The notes beneath the pieces are model-generated. The model was not told the origin of the DNA. It made no database searches and saw only the letters and a list, made by a program, of their open reading frames with translations. 60,000 nucleotides of DNA, from assembly GCF_029227915.1 (NCBI RefSeq), contig NC_079876.1:11720001-11780000 (forward strand). The letters are read 5' to 3'. Position 1 is the first letter of the stretch. Every line of letters begins with the position of its first letter. The translations under genes and the position numbers were made by a program. This DNA is from Hydractinia symbiolongicarpus (Eukaryota; Cnidaria; Hydrozoa; Anthoathecata; Hydractiniidae). This document shows positions 46,347 to 57,365 of the stretch, in pieces.

Positions 46347-47376
46347 ATGGGAAAAACAAATAGGTGCGACTTAAGGGAAGATGAATATTTAGCAGAGGCT
46401 GTTCGAAATTTTTCGTGTTTGTACGACAAAAGTTGCAAAGAGTATCGAGAAAAAGATCGAGTGGCAAATGCTTGGAAGAATGTTGAGGAGGAGTTAGGAT
46501 GTGAAGAGGGTAAAGTTTATCCTTGTTTGTCAGTTCAATGCGCTACATTTTTGCGCTGTTAAAACTTGACCGTATTCAGCTTGTTCTATTACTTATTTGA
46601 AAAAAAAGTGTTGTTAAATTCAAATGTTTTAAGCTGAAGCTATTCGAAGATGGGACAACTTGAAAAAAGATACAGCAAGAAAAAGAATAACCTAAAAAAG
46701 AAAATCTGCATCAGGATCAGGTTGGGCTGACGTTGAATCATGTGTCAAAGATTTGAAAGAATACTCTTTTTTATCTTGGCTTAATAAGCATTATCAAATG
46801 AGAGACACAAAATCAAATATAGCGGCTCCGGAGGATGAGGAAGATATTGATTCTTATTCGGAGGCAGCGGTTGAAGATTATTTAAATAACGAGAATGACC
46901 CTGCTACAAAATCACCAAGTTTGGCCAAGATGACAACTATTGATCCACCATCTGTTACTTCAACAAAAAAGAGCGGGCGTAAGAGTACGAAAGAAGAAAC
47001 AGAAATGTTTGCTTTGAAGAGCATCGGCGAGGCTTTTGCATTTAAGGCAACTCAACGTGGTAGTGCTAAAAAGGACGCAGATGGCCTGTTTGGGGAAATG
47101 GTTGCTGAAGAATTAAGACAAGTATCTGGGCGAAGCAAGATTATGCTAAAGCACAAAATTCAAACCGCAATCTATGAATGTCAAATGGAGGCTTGGAATG
47201 GGTCGCAGCCTAAACGACAGCTACACATGATGTCCCCACCCTCAACTCCTAGTTTTGGTAATTCTCTCCATTTCAACGCCTATGGAAGCCCCGTATACCA
47301 GCAACAGCAGCTATTGCATGAAGATAAAACCGATCATAAAGGGTATTACACAAATTTGTTGAATGAAAAACAATAG
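46347..47376 (+). pseudogene. Harbinger MADF/Myb-like DNA-binding protein
   Basis: In Harbinger elements this accessory protein brings the transposase to the ends and into the nucleus. Exon 1 (46347-46509) encodes LREDEYLAEAVRNFSCLYDK and NAWKNVEEELG, a MADF-type three-helix start; a GT-AG intron (46510-46633) follows, then EAIRRWDNLKKDTARKRIT completes the domain. Exon 2 carries WADVESCVKDLKEYSFLSWL, an acidic linker (EDEEDIDSYSEAAVEDYL), a basic/Ser stretch and the C-terminal block FALKSIGEAFAFKA ... RSKIMLKHKIQTAIYECQM, ending at 47376. One in-frame TAA at 46693-46695, within the DNA-binding domain, is the only defect I see. A nearly intact gene, so the element is quite young. Confidence 0.85.
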
Positions 47377-47436
47377 TTTTTTTTTTCATAAAACAAAACT
47401 GTAAATACAACATTGTAAAATGTCTTTTCAAAATAT

Positions 47437-48805
47437 TTATGTACGCCTTACATGTCGGTACTGCCATTCAACAGCACCCTCTTCACTATTCACAAAATCC
47501 TTGATTGCTTCCCGCATTTCTGTAGCACTTCTTTCTGGCCGGGAGGCCCGTACATTACATAAGTCACAAAGACATCCTTCGTTCTGCCCCACCTGTCTTC
47601 TCTATTCCCCAGGCGTAATCTCCCCATTCGTGCCTGTGCTATCGACAAAACCATTTGGACAATACATTGCGGCTTCAGTTTGCCGTAAGTAATTGTGTAA
47701 AGCAATTGTTCTGAGCGTAAAATTTTCAACATTTTTTACCGATGCTTTTATTGGGCGGCTAAATATTCTCCATCTAGCCTGCAATAAGCCGAACGCGTTT
47801 TCAATAACACGCCTGGCACGAGAGAGGCGATAGTTATATATTCTCTCAGGCTCGCTCAGCTTGCCAGGATATGTGCGCATCATATTTTTCTTTAAGGGAA
47901 AAGCTTCATCTCCAACTACAAAATAAGGTAATGGGTCAAATTTACATCCAGCTAGTGACGTAGGTGGTGGGATTTGAAGGGATTGATTTTCCAGTTGCAT
48001 TCCAATTTCACTCTTTGATAAGACACCACAGTCGTTGTTACTTCCATATTGTCCTACATCTACGAGAATGAAGTTGTACTTAGCATCACAGACTGCTAAC
48101 AGTATGATGCTGTAGAACCCCTTGTAATTGTAATAGAGCGATCCTGAATTGGGAGGGTTTTACATGGCAATATGATTCCCATCGATTGCCCCTATACAAT
48201 GTGTGAAATTCCACGTGTCTTCGAATTTATTTTCGATTCTTAACCACTCTTCTTTGGACATAGGGGGTCTTACATATTCGCTTAGGTTCTCCCAAATTGT
48301 TGCAGCTGTTTCAGACAGAATTCGTGAAATAGCACTCGCGCTGATGCGAAAGTTGAATGATAGAGATTGTTGAGAATCTCCTGACGCAAGATAACGTAAA
48401 GTAAGAGCCAAGCGTTCAGCTGCAGGAATTGAATTTCGAAAATTTGTGTCTTGGATTGATGGACCTACCAGAGACAATAAATGTTCGAATCTATCAGGAG
48501 ACATTCAAAGAAATCTATGAAATAAAATATTAAATAAAGTTTCAAAGAAAGAAATAATAGAAATGCTCTTCATAACTATGAGAAGGAAGCAAACTTGGAG
48601 CTAAATTTACTAGATACCTAAAGTAAAATTCTCTATCGTGCAATTTCATTTCTTGAAGCAGTTGATTATACACTCCTTTCAATTCTCTTTCTCTATAAAT
48701 TTGACGAACTCAAGAAAATGGCGATTTTCTTCGTCTCTTTTTCCTTATATTTCTAATGACTATTAAGGCAGCTACAGCTTCTTCTTCTTCTGAACTGTCT
48801 GCCAT
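47437..48805 (-). pseudogene. Harbinger transposase (DDE nuclease), with four stop codons
   Basis: Exon 1 (48618-48805) begins MADSSEEEEAVAALIVIRNI and ends KLHDREFYFR; exon 2 (47437-48514) runs RMSPDRFEHLLSLVGPSI (after a stop), SQQSLSFNFRISASAISRIL, WNFTHCIGAIDGNHIAM with the first catalytic Asp, LVDVGQYGSNNDCGV (second Asp), YFVVGDEAFPLKKNMMR, and RARRVIENAFGLLQARWRIF with the Glu. It ends AVEWQYRHVRRT. The frame is unbroken by indels but has stops in exon 1 (TGA, about 48712), at the start of exon 2 (TGA, about 48503-48507), at 48160 (TAA) and 47602 (TAG). All look like single base changes, so the protein is dead by point mutation only. Confidence 0.9.
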
Positions 48806-48970
48806 CTTGAAATGTGTGTGTTCACATAAGAAAATTTCGCACAAAAAATAATTTGTATTGGCATGCTATCGTACTGAAACTCATTTGCAGCGTAAAAACT
48901 CCTGTCGCACTAAAATTTTGTGTAATTTTAGAGCGATAGAAAGATTCGTACTGGTGGAAATCCGCCTTAA

Positions 48971-50588
48971 GCTGAATCCAAGGAAATAAGATGACAGATG
49001 CTTGTACCTTCAAGGTGTTGTCTGGGTAAGCGTTGATTACATAATCAAGGTGAGCACAAATTGAGTAGCTTCTCATACTGGAATTTACTATATGATTATC
49101 TCCTCAAATATGCAGACCGTGAGATTTGAGTACGTCTACATGTAACTGATGTGGATTATTTTCCAATCCCAAGAGAAAAACTGTGCCATTTAATGCGCCA
49201 GAAACGTCTAAAGGTATATGAAAGCACGTATATAATACGCTTATGAACGAGGAGCTTTCTAGTCGATGATGTGTTTAAAGCAAATTTCATGGACGTTAGA
49301 ATGATTACCTTGATAGCCAAGTACTACTTAGTAGCAGGAAAAGAAGTCACAAAATTCATATGGAAGGACAAGTAGAAAAGACAAAATGAATTGACTTGGT
49401 AGCGGTATGAAAACGTCTTTATGAGGCACCGTGATACTGGGAAAAAAAACAGGTTTCAGTCTACATGATCAAGGTGTGGTTACGCATAAGAAACACAAAC
49501 TAGGGCTTTCAACCTTCTGCATAAAATGCTTGCTTGTTAATTTTTGGATTTTTGAGTCGCTAGTGCCAAATAGATACGGAAAGAATTCCATTTTATATTG
49601 ATTTGTCAAATTGTCCATCCAACATCGTTTGAATTTTGTAACAGGCTCTATGGCATATGAACTGTTCTAAAAGATGATATTCACATATATCTCTTAGAGT
49701 TCCAAAGTGTCAAAATGAGTTTGTGTACGCCCTTAGTACGCCGTAGAGACAAACACATGTCCCACAAGACGTGAAAAGGCGGCGCACACAATGTATACAA
49801 ATGTTAAGATGAGCAAACATGCTAAGAGTCACAACCTATTTAAACAACTCCTGCTGTACCGGCACGGGAATAGCAACCTTCGTTTTGCAAATCGCAGACT
49901 GCGGTGTACTTTGTGCCATTACTCGTTAAGAGAATCGACAGTGCATTGCACATCTTTCCTTTCGAATATTCTAATAGATCTCCCAAAAAAGAAATCAAGC
50001 CCTTGTTTAATTAATAGAACGGTATTTGGCCGGGCCTGCTTACACTTGAGTACACCTTTGAGGTAAAAACCGGCGTCACCTACATGCAGTTTATATATTC
50101 TTGGAAAAAACCGCATTGACACATCTACGCTTACTGTCTCGATCATTTATTAAATGCCTAGTACATAATGACAATGTTTATCCATTATTACCCGGCTAAA
50201 AGGGCGGCATCAATCGCGCAATGCAATTGGTTAGAACATAGTTGATATTTTTTGTCTATCAACTATGGTTAGAACTTACGTCATAGCGAGCAATATTCTA
50301 TGGTATTGCCCGCTACCATAGCAACCGTGTTTAAAGTGTAAATATGGTATCATTAAATGTAAATAAACACGAAAAAAAGTAAACAAAACGCGAAACAGAA
50401 GTGAAACTTACTTTCATCTTTTAAAGAATTCTAGGTTGTAGCTGCAATAAAAACCTGTAATGTTTACACGATATTATACTTAAAAAAAGTATTTTTCGTT
50501 CGAATGTAAAAGTAGAGAATGTAAAGACATGGTTTCTACATCCTGCTTATAATGTTATAGTTTTTGTCGTAAAATGCAGCACCCGGAT
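48971..50588. other. No gene recognised
   Basis: Unique-looking DNA with no supported coding exon. Around 50195-50340 a phrase (GCGCAATGCAATTGGTTAGA with CAATATTCTATGGTATTGC) has the feel of a conserved small element related to the hairpin at 50589. Confidence 0.45.
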
Positions 50589-50737
50589 AATAATCCATAT
50601 AATAACTGTTTATTTTGTGCAATACCTTCGAATATTGACCTCTCTCACGTATTTCCCTCGCAAGCTCGGGCAATACTTTGACGTCGGTCAATATTCTCCA
50701 GTATTGCGCTCATAAACAGTTATTATAGGGTTATTAC
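50589..50737. repeat. Imperfect hairpin of about 149 bp
   Basis: AATAACTGTTTATTTTGTGC followed by AATACC pairs with GTATTGCGCTCATAAACAGT followed by TATTAT; inner arms GAATATTGACC/GGTCAATATTC also pair. Probably a small foldback element; no clear target duplication. Confidence 0.7.
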
Positions 50738-50779
50738 TTTTAGTCATATTTTCACTTCTACACATAGACAACTATGACA

Positions 50780-50879
50780 CCCATCGAACAAACTTGACAC
50801 CCATCGGACAAACTTGACACCCATCGGACAAACTTGACACCCATCGGATAAACTTGACACCCATTGAAAAAACTTGACT
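50780..50879. repeat. 20-bp minisatellite, five copies
   Basis: CCCATCGGACAAACTTGACA five times with one to three changes in the outer copies. Confidence 0.95.
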
Positions 50880-52359
50880 GCAATATGTGTGCGTAGCATT
50901 ACTACATCTCATCAGATACAAAACAAAGCGTTTTAAAACCTCCAAAAGACATACCAGATTGTTCTCTACCAACATTTGCGAGAATTTCTACAGGTTCCCA
51001 AATCGGGAACTGCTCCCAAATTTTTAAAAAAGCAAAAAATGCTACTAGCATGTTCACTGCAGCGTTTTTTTTATTTGCCACAAAGACACAATGAGCCAAC
51101 CTTCTCCCCTATAGATTGTGAACAGTACAAGGGCGGAAGCATCACTGATGCTTTTTACAGGTATATTCTGCTGTTCTCAGACACACAAACACCCTTCGCC
51201 ACATTTCTCATACCAGGACAATCACGCAGATAGACGGTTCGCGCAGCCTTGTATTCTTGGAATAAAAGCAGGTTGAAATGACGAAGCACTTGATACTCGT
51301 TGTACAATTTTGTTTCTTGATGTGCAAGGTAATCACATCACTGGCTTTTTGTTCCGCTTCTTGAAAGCCGTTATTACCGGTCGATAGCTAACAAACAGAG
51401 CATAGTTCTGATTCTACGGTGAACGGAATGATCAAAACACCCTGTATGTAGTTAAGTCTATTGTGATCTACTTAAAGAATGCCATGAGAAAAAATTCGGT
51501 TTAAGCAACTTGGTAGTCATGTGATTGGATTTACGTCGTTTAGAAAAAAAAAAAACGCTTACCTAAACACGAAAAGAAATATGATTGGTTATTATAATTA
51601 CAATACTTTTTTTATCACACCATGACTATATAAATAATTTGTTTTATGTTGAACAAAAGAATAATTATATATGTAATCAATGTTGCATGACGATTACCAA
51701 TAAGACAACATAATATAGTGTGGGCTTGGTTTGTCATACACTTTTAGATTTCAGCGAAGAAAGTTCAGCAGCTTTTAACGTCAGCACATTTTTTTAAAAA
51801 AGATAAATATATATTTATATACAATTATTTATATATCAACTCTGTTTCACGGGTGAGTTTAGTCAGTTCTCCATCTTTTTTGATAATTATGTTTAAAATA
51901 TCATTGACTGATATTATCGATATTTAGTCTCCTTGGTTCTTCAAAGATGATTTTTGATTTTTTTAGTTGAACAACATTTAACGTTGAAAGAATTTCAGAA
52001 CGGAAAATATAGTTATATATATATTTACAAGAAATCACGTTACACGGGTAAGTTTAGTCACTTCTTCATCTTTTTTAAATATTATTGTGGTGATACTTTC
52101 GATTTTATAATACTGTCTGTTTTCATGTTTACTTTTTTGTTTCCTTATTTTCTTGTCTTTTTATTTTGCTTTCTTGCATTAAGTTTGTTCACTTGCATTT
52201 TTGTCAGTCTGACGCAGGTTTTTCTAACCTTTTATTTTAAAATTAATCACAGCCATCAAGTAGCAAAAAGTAGTTTCTTTTTAATACAAAGAATCACAAG
52301 TTTCTTCAGCAACATGTTTCTTATAAAACAAATGCTATTCAATATAACCAAACCCATCT
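50880..52359. other. No gene recognised
   Basis: The plus frame around 51100-51233 (DCEQYKGGSITDAFYRYILL) and the long Phe-rich frame at 51954-52436 have no family that I know. The stretch 51840-52080 repeats the phrase CGGGTGAGTTTAGTCAGTTC / CGGGTAAGTTTAGTCACTTC with ATCTTTTTT 190 bp apart. Confidence 0.4.
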
Positions 52360-52435
52360 CAGCCTCGTCCCCAGGGCATCTTGTATCGCCGTCCCAGGGT
52401 CAGCAAAGATACAAGATGCCCTGGGGACGAGGTTG
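52360..52435. mobile_element. 76-bp hairpin mini-element of the CAACCTCG family
   Basis: CAGCCTCGTCCCCAGGGCAT and CTTGTATC pair exactly with GATACAAG and ATGCCCTGGGGACGAGGTTG. Flanks AACCCATCT and AACTCAACC match at six of nine positions, consistent with an old 9-bp duplication. Confidence 0.85.
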
Positions 52436-54325
52436 AACTCAACCGACAATATTTCTTCCTACAGTCTGGGACAGCAATTAGAGGGCTTGGAACGAGGTTG
52501 ACGGCAATACCTAATAATATATTTTGCAAAATAAAATTTAGAAAATGTTAATGATGTAACCTCAAATAGTTGATGACAAAAACTTTGGTGAAGTATAGAA
52601 CTTGGCAAGAGAGTGTAAAAAAGTAAAAAATGATGACTCATGTTTTTCTCATGACAAGATGCGTGTAATTAAATAAATAAATACTTGAAAATATTTGCAT
52701 TCCAAACTACTCTTTTGTAACAAAAACTCTCCTTCGTCGACGTTTTTAGTAATAATATTTTCAGTACTAATATAAAGGAATTCAATACATATACTACAAA
52801 GCGTTGAAAAATGCTCGGGCGTATATCTCAGTGTGTATCTTTAGGGGCGTCTAACTTAGAGCTGGGGATGAAGGTCTAAAAAAGAAAATTTTATAAAATT
52901 TTACAATTTTATATCTCTATCATCATATTAAAAGCTAGTGGAGCATTTATCATATGTTCTTCCTTCCTTCATTCCTATGTTTAAAGAGGGTTTTTTCTCT
53001 TTTTTTTTTACTGAACAGACAAAAGGCGCTGGGGACGAGTTTGAAACAGCCCTTTAAAACAAAGGCGGTGGCGTTATTAGATGAGCGTTTATTAAAAGAA
53101 AATACTGGAAGGACAAAACAATAAATTGAGAAAGAATTTAAATAAACGTAGCGAGCGTTTATTCAAGGAATTTCAGTAGTTTTCTCACAAAAAATTAAAG
53201 ATAGGGGTGTACTAAAACGATAATTTTATAATAATAGGGAGGAGTGTGTTTGTGCATATTACATATAAACAATTTCGTGGTCAGATAGACGAAAGTAAAA
53301 AGAAGATAATTTTAATTAAAATCATGGATTTTGTTGTTTACGTAAGTAGAGCGATATGAACTTTAGACATATCATATGAAGTAGACGAAAGTGATAGCGA
53401 TAGGAGAATGAGAGTAATTAAATAAAAATAGACGTGTATTGATTTATTGACGTCAAAGTTTGAAGTTAAAATACATAAAGACATTAAATTATGATGGTGC
53501 AATTCAGTCTTTATGTAAGTTAAGCTAGTTACTTCCTAACCTCCGGACTAGAAGCAACCTCGTCCCCAGGGCATCTTGTATCTTTCTGACATCAATTTTT
53601 ATATTTACCGAAAACCTCTTTGGGGAAGAGACTATTTAAAGCTAGTCCATGACCCGTTAAAAAATCCACGGGTTTTTTTTGCTCTTTTTACACCGCTTTG
53701 CTTGCGTCTTGCTACTTACGGTACTATTTTGCGTGACAGACACATGTAGACGGGTATTAATAATATAAATTACTCGGTAGCCCGTGGATAAACCCATATA
53801 TTCCATAAAATATATGTTTGTAATTATGTGTATGTAGAACGCTCTTATCTGTAATTAGATATGATTGCATGTTATTTTTTGTATGTAAGAATATTTCTTC
53901 TACAAAAGCGACTATATAAAACATCCCCCTATACCTTTTTGATTGGCTAGAACAAATCACATGACAAAATTAAAGTCATTTCACTTGCTAGGAATTTCAT
54001 TGTCTGCCAACTTAATCTCAATGGCGGGTTGTGTAACTACAATGAATGTAAATACTTTGTCACAAATTTATGTTGGGACATATTCACGTTGCCTACTTTG
54101 TTTAAATCTTTTTCATTGAATTAACAAACGTTTTAGGATAAGAAACAACAAATTAAAAAAAAATTCTGCACGCGGTTTCTTTCACGGGTTTAAAAATGAG
54201 TATTTTACTACGCTAGTTCCAGTCTGTCTGTAACAAGCAAAGTAGATGTGTTGTTTTTGATTAAAAAAATAGCCGTAGCAACATTTGACATTTGCCAATT
54301 TATATTGTTTAAATAACACTTGGGG
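52436..54325. other. No gene recognised; scattered CAACCTCG-type termini
   Basis: Half-elements lie at 52488-52501 (GGAACGAGGTTGAC), 53027-53043 (GCTGGGGACGAGTTTG) and 53554-53582 (AACCTCGTCCCCAGGGCATC). The last has the same inner end as 52360-52435 but no partner arm nearby, so it is either truncated or spans a larger copy back to 52.4-53.0 kb. No coding exon seen. Confidence 0.45.
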
Positions 54326-54870
54326 CATGAAGAAAAAAATCCAGTAAATTCGGACTTGCTATAGTTTCCAATTGTTTTGTCAAATGAAGAAATTATATAC
54401 AATTAAATCCATGATAAAATGTCTGTTCCGCCTGTAAGTGCAGTTTTGTAGACTTGATTCATCCGTGCTCCGTCGGCGTTCACCTCCGCATTAGTTAAGA
54501 ACCGCATGGCTGGATTTCTTGTGTAAGACCTGGTTACCAACGACGAAGGGGTCAGGCAAAAGAGATTCATATCTACGTAGTTCTTTTAACTAAGTCAGGA
54601 GTCAGTGAATTAGCTAGGATGGTCAGGCTGGCTATGAATAGGCTTGCTCATGGATAAAAAGGACCAGGACTAATCGATAATTCTGAGATCTAAAAGTGTT
54701 CGACCAAGACGGAAATCTATCGACGTTTTGTCCGATGAACGTTCTAAACGAGCTAAGGACATCTCCGAACAAACTGGAAATGTGGCGGGCATTTTGCCTG
54801 ACGAGTCTCCAAAAATTATTTGGAGGGCTGCCATCGCACGTGATTTACGCGTGTGCCAAGGCATGCCTGT
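54326..54870. mobile_element. Partial third copy of the 6-bp-TSD TIR element
   Basis: Matches the inner part of 21358-22338 from CATAAAGAAAAAATCCATTA to GTGTGCCAAGGC (for example GCTCCGTCGGCGTTCACCTC). The terminal repeats are missing. It has about 75 bp (GAACGTTCTAAACGAGCTAA onward) that both other copies lack, with an open frame reading DERSKRAKDISEQTGNVAGI and LPDESPKIIWRAAIARDL; this may be a remnant of the family's coding part. Confidence 0.8.
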
Positions 54871-54935
54871 TGTTTTTAATTTACAATCAAATATTCTCGT
54901 CGTCAACTTAATTAGTCTGAGAAAAATCAAATTCA

Positions 54936-55262
54936 GGTATTTCCATTTGGATTTGGAGATTCTCTACGTATGCTAGACACGACACAAGATGGTATCACCC
55001 GACGAACACCTTTTCCCAAGTGGTTATGAACAAACCAACAAAATTTGCGGTATGCCGCATATCGATAAGATCTAAAAATATCATCTTCAAAAAAGATTCG
55101 AAGCAAGAGTGCTAGCGACTTATTTGTTAGAAACTTCGTCCTTTTTTTAAGTCCACGGCTTTCCTGATTGTGAAGAGCGACTAACGCTGTCCACAAAGTG
55201 TTCTTTAAAATCACAACAGCATTGAAATCTTCGTGCTCTGTTATAAATTTCTTATCAAAAAC
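54936..55262 (-). pseudogene. P2RX7 ballast-domain protein relic, second copy
   Basis: Minus strand: DKKFITEHEDFNAVVILKNT, LWTALVALHNQES, SYRYAAYRKFCWFVHNHLGK and GVRRVIPSCVVSSIRRESPN. It matches the second half of the same domain as the relic at 17284-18076 (C-I-T-E-H-x-D-F, T-A-L-V-A-L, Y-R-Q-F-x-W, R-V-I-P-S-C-x-V-x-x-I-R). An extra LALLLRIFFEDDIF between NKS and SYRYAAY may be an unspliced short intron, as it ends in TTTTTAG. Upstream Cys-rich half is absent, so it is a fragment. It lies 66 bp beyond the partial TIR element. Confidence 0.75.
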
Positions 55263-55771
55263 ACAATAGAAACCTTATACCCAGGCGCTCATTTATAATA
55301 CAACCAAAAGAAAAAGGTGAGGTCAAATTATATAAGTAGCGTAGCTGGAAGTAATTTATAGGGACCACCTCGTTACAGCACAAACAGTCAACAGCTATAG
55401 GCATCCTTTCGCACTTGCACATAGGCACCACTCACTGACCTGGTGTGTCTGCTTCATCGTCATTATAAAAGGGGAATTTGTTGTTCGTTTTTGAGTCGTT
55501 TTGGCTCAAACTGAAATCCAATTATGTTTACATTTCTGTTTGTGAACATAATTGATAAACGTAAAAAAATTCTGTTGGGAATATCATTAACGTTTTTTCT
55601 TTATTTCTCTAACTGCATGCGCCAACCTCTACACGGGGGTAAATCAATAAATACGTCATTGCATAAATTGCGCATATTAATGTTTTACCCAGTCCTTTTC
55701 CGCGTTCGAAGTTCAGGAAAGATGAGGATTGAAAATGGCATGGTCAAGTAAACAAATTCAGTTTAAACTTA
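55263..55771. other. No gene recognised
   Basis: A stretch of about 0.5 kb between the P2RX7-like relic and the Harbinger derivative, with no supported feature; the plus frame at 55524-55751 is unremarkable. Confidence 0.4.
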
Positions 55772-57365
55772 AGCTGGATTTCCATCAGTGCAAGTTCTCT
55801 TATCGCTCTGGCTTTTTTGAACCATTGATATTTTTTCGCTCTGGTGGAAATTCCAGAGCGACACTTTTTTTTGCTCTTATCATGGCGCCGTAGATTAGTG
55901 GTTTATGGCGCCGTAGATTAGTGGTTATAGCTTTATAGTGGTTCGATTCCTCTTGACGGGGATTCAACATGGGCGAGTGAATGTTACCATAGCCCCGGGT
56001 TAACCCAAGCCATGTGAGGGAAATTGGGAAGATGGCACACTGTGTGGGCCGTTGGATGTTGCCGGGAGTTGTCTAGTAGAGCGCGGGCCCTAATTGGGTC
56101 TGCGTCGCTCAAAATGAGCATTAAATACTCTAGGACTCTCCATCTAAGCCATGGCCCCTCCTAGAAGTAATAGACAGGGTATATCCCTCGATATTTGTGA
56201 GGCTAGCCATGTAAAATATGCACATCTATCTATCTATCTATCTATCACTCAATTTCAGTGCGATAGAGCGACAATTATCACAAAGTTGTGATATTTATCG
56301 CTCTGGGTTTTCTCCCAAAAGTGCAACTTCAACAAAATACCGAATGCCCTTTTAAAGAAATTGAATAGATTCTATTGAAGTGTAACTTCAGCACATGCTT
56401 ACACGTGTTGAGCACAAGAAATAGTTTCACATGTGTTATGAAGCGAGCAGTGTTGTAAAGCAAGTTTTATTAAATGGGAAAAACAAATAGGTGGAACTTA
56501 AAGGGAAGATGAGTATTTAGCAGAGGCTTTTCGAAATTTTATTATGTCTATACGACAAAAGTTGCAAAGGAGTATCGAGAAAAAAGATCGAGTGGCAAAT
56601 GCTTGGAGGAAAGTTGAGGATGAATTAGGATGTGAAGAGGGTAAAGTTTATCCTTTTTCGTCAGTTCAATGCGCTATATTTTTGCGCTGTTAAACCTTGC
56701 GCGTATTCAGCTTGTTCTATTACTTAATTGGAAAAAATGTTTTTAAATTCAACTGTTTTAAAGTTAAGCTTTTCAAAGATGAGACAACTTAAAAAAAGAT
56801 ACAGCAAGGAAAGGAATAACCTAAAAAGGAAATCTGCATCGGGATCAGGTTTGGCTGACGTTGAATCGTGTGTCAAATTTTAAAGGAATACTCTTTTTTG
56901 TCTTGGCTTGATAAGCATTTAAATTAGACACAAAATCAAATATAACGGCTCCGGAGGATGAGGAGGATATTGATTCTTATTCGGAGGCGGCGGTTGAAAT
57001 TATTTAATTAACAAGAATGACCCTACAACAAAGTCACCAAGTTTGGCCTAGATGACAACTATTGACCTCATTGTGCAATTTCACTTCTTAAAGCAGTTGA
57101 TTATGCACTCCTTTCAATTCTCTTTCTCTATAAATTTGACGAACACGAGAAAATGGCGATTTTCTTCGTCTCTTTTTTTTTACTATTAAGGCCACAGCTT
57201 TTTCTTTTTTCTGAACTGTCTGCCATCTTGAAATGCGTGTGTACACATAAGAAAATTTCGCACAAATAATAATTTGTATTGGCATGCTGTCGCACTGAAA
57301 CTCATTTGCAGCGTAGAACTCCTGTCGCACTAAATTTTTGTGTAATTTTAGAGCGATAGGAAGGT
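55772..57365. mobile_element. Internally deleted Harbinger derivative
   Basis: The left end AGCTGGATTTCCATCAGTGC follows a TTA at 55769-55771. The sequence tracks the 46006 element through the MADF exon region (56465-57065, with many small indels and frame breaks), then jumps at about 57067 from within the MADF exon 2 to the transposase exon 1 region (TGTGCAATTTCACTTCTTAA to AGTTCCTGTCGCACT), a deletion of about 1.7 kb. The right terminus (GAGCGATAGGAAGGTTG) is cut short near 57365. A SINE is inserted at 55884-56246. Confidence 0.9.
55884..56246 (+). mobile_element. tRNA-derived SINE, copy 2, nested in the Harbinger derivative
   Basis: Body is the same as that at 42952-43271, with an (ATCT)n tail at 56225-56246 and the B-box phrase GGTTCGATTCC. 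It interrupts the Harbinger between GCTCTTATC and CAATTTCAGTGCGATAG (continuous at 46100-46130). The head ATGGCGCCGTAGATTAGTGG is present twice in tandem (55884 and 55905). Confidence 0.9.

Larger units (their letters stand above)
46006..48967. mobile_element. Harbinger (PIF) DNA transposon, near full length
   Basis: Terminal inverted repeats AGCTGGATTTCCATCAGTGC and, at the right, the complement of GTACTGGTGGAAATCCGCCT; about 34 bp match with five to six differences. TAA flanks both ends (46003-46005 and 48968-48970), the standard Harbinger target. Two convergent genes sit inside: a MADF/Myb-like DNA-binding protein (plus) and a DDE transposase (minus). Length is 2962 bp. Confidence 0.93.

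Noticed and set aside
50780-50879. CRISPR-like array
   Set aside because: The repeats are directly adjacent with no unique spacers, in a eukaryotic genome.
50772-50975. Frame with repeated SDGCQVCPMGVKF-type peptide
   Set aside because: Product of the 20-bp minisatellite.
51954-52436. 160-codon plus-strand frame
   Set aside because: Phe-rich, runs into the hairpin element at 52360; no known domain.
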